In this document: one piece after another, positions 63,681-64,000 of the stretch
Position numbering within the stretch: the stretch's first letter is position 1
Layout: every line of letters begins with the position of its first letter
NCBI GenBank assembly: GCA_048499455.1
Contig: JASNZV010000022.1
Coordinates: forward strand, 78,418-142,417
Length of the DNA stretch: 64,000 nucleotides
Direction of reading: 5' to 3'
DNA from: CFX5 sp023384495
GTDB taxonomy: Bacteria; Chloroflexota; Anaerolineae; Caldilineales; Caldilineaceae
Made by a program: the position numbers and the translations under genes
Notes under the pieces: model-generated
Databases searched by the model: none
What the model saw: the letters and a program-made list of their open reading frames with translations, nothing else
Told to the model about the DNA's origin: nothing

Positions 63681-64000
63681 GTGGCAGAAGAAAACCGGCA
63701 TGTGTTTGATTTGCCAGAAGACTGGTGGCGACTTCCGTATGCTGGTATAGATTTTGCCAACTATTATCAGAGATTTACTCTTGGTTTATTGATTGCACTA
63801 AAACGTGGCGATGAATATATTGTAGATGTGCTGTCTGGCCTTAAGGTTGTCCACCATGAACGCGTGTTGTGGCTCACAGCTGGGCATGTAATTGATAGTC
63901 TGAATCAGACGATCAATCAGTTCAATGCCAATATCAAGTTAATGCTCTGGCTTGATCCTGCAAACACGTCAGAAGCTGGCGCATTCGTTGCCCACGATCG
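63681..64000 (+). CDS. Trypsin-like protease-type fragment (partial at right edge)
   Basis: The frame begins at GTG 63681 (AAAGGA ten bases earlier) and is open to the window edge, 106 residues. VLWLTAGHVIDSLNQ resembles the catalytic-His segment of trypsin-like peptidases (TAGHV), preceded by FTLGLLIALKRGDEYIVD. Without the Asp and Ser regions the assignment is weak. The 63558-63680 gap shows no gene. Confidence 0.45.
   Translation, partial: MAEENRHVFDLPEDWWRLPYAGIDFANYYQRFTLGLLIALKRGDEYIVDVLSGLKVVHHERVLWLTAGHVIDSLNQTINQFNANIKLMLWLDPANTSEAGAFVAHD

Overview
The window is high-GC chromosomal DNA from a filamentous-type Chloroflexota bacterium (Caldilineae/Anaerolineae-like). This is inferred from the run of giant membrane proteins of the GT39/Agl23-like and DUF2298 ('Chlor_Arch_YYY') families, a B. 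subtilis/Chloroflexi-class LexA box, and secreted proteins ending in an aromatic/hydrophobic 'LPLV-x-basic' tail. I ran no database searches; assignments rest on motifs and gene order.

Layout. (1) 1-21.5 kb, all on the minus strand: a LysM protein, then five very large polytopic glycosyltransferase-C/YYY proteins, two of them carrying NHL beta-propellers and one also PA14 domains, then a G5/3D-domain cell-wall protein. This looks like a surface glycosylation or envelope polymer cluster. (2) 21.7-27.3 kb, plus strand: an M20 peptidase, a GntR/FCD regulator, and a sugar-type ABC importer (lipoprotein plus two permeases, no ATPase). (3) 27.3-35.7 kb, minus strand: a sulfotransferase-like protein, then a tightly packed six-gene operon with its own promoter: an orphan protein, two BREX-type (DUF2791-like) P-loop ATPases, an ABC-type AAA ATPase, a PIN nuclease and an Lhr/BrxHI-like helicase. 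It looks like a DNA-processing or anti-phage system that matches no complete system I can name. (4) 35.7-42.3 kb, minus strand: a CapA-type lipoprotein and a gingipain-like C25 protease.

(5) 42.5-61.8 kb is the highlight: a complete chromosomal integron. A bona fide integron integrase (IntI, with the IntI-specific insertion) faces left. To its right are an extended -10 promoter with a GAAC-N4-GTTC LexA-type box, a strong Pc promoter facing right, an attI-type core site, and then an array of cassettes all reading rightward. They are separated by eleven near-identical 127-129 bp attC sites plus at least four collapsed or divergent ones. Each attC has a 7-bp R''/R' pair and an inner stem that pairs perfectly except for two extrahelical bases. 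Cassette cargo includes a nucleotidyltransferase-fold protein, an APH-like kinase, a three-gene unit with DUF5677-like and YaaC-like proteins, a secreted LCAT-like lipase, three HEPN-motif proteins, a HigBA toxin-antitoxin pair, a RelE-like toxin with an overlapping partner, a P-loop kinase-like protein, an Mrr-type restriction endonuclease, and small orphans. To the right of the last attC lie an HNH-membrane protein and a protease-like fragment cut by the window edge.

The cassette genes are visibly more A+T-rich than the host genes, and many belong to families tied to phage defence or genome stabilisation. The integron therefore looks like an SOS-controlled store of acquired functions next to an independent defence-like operon.
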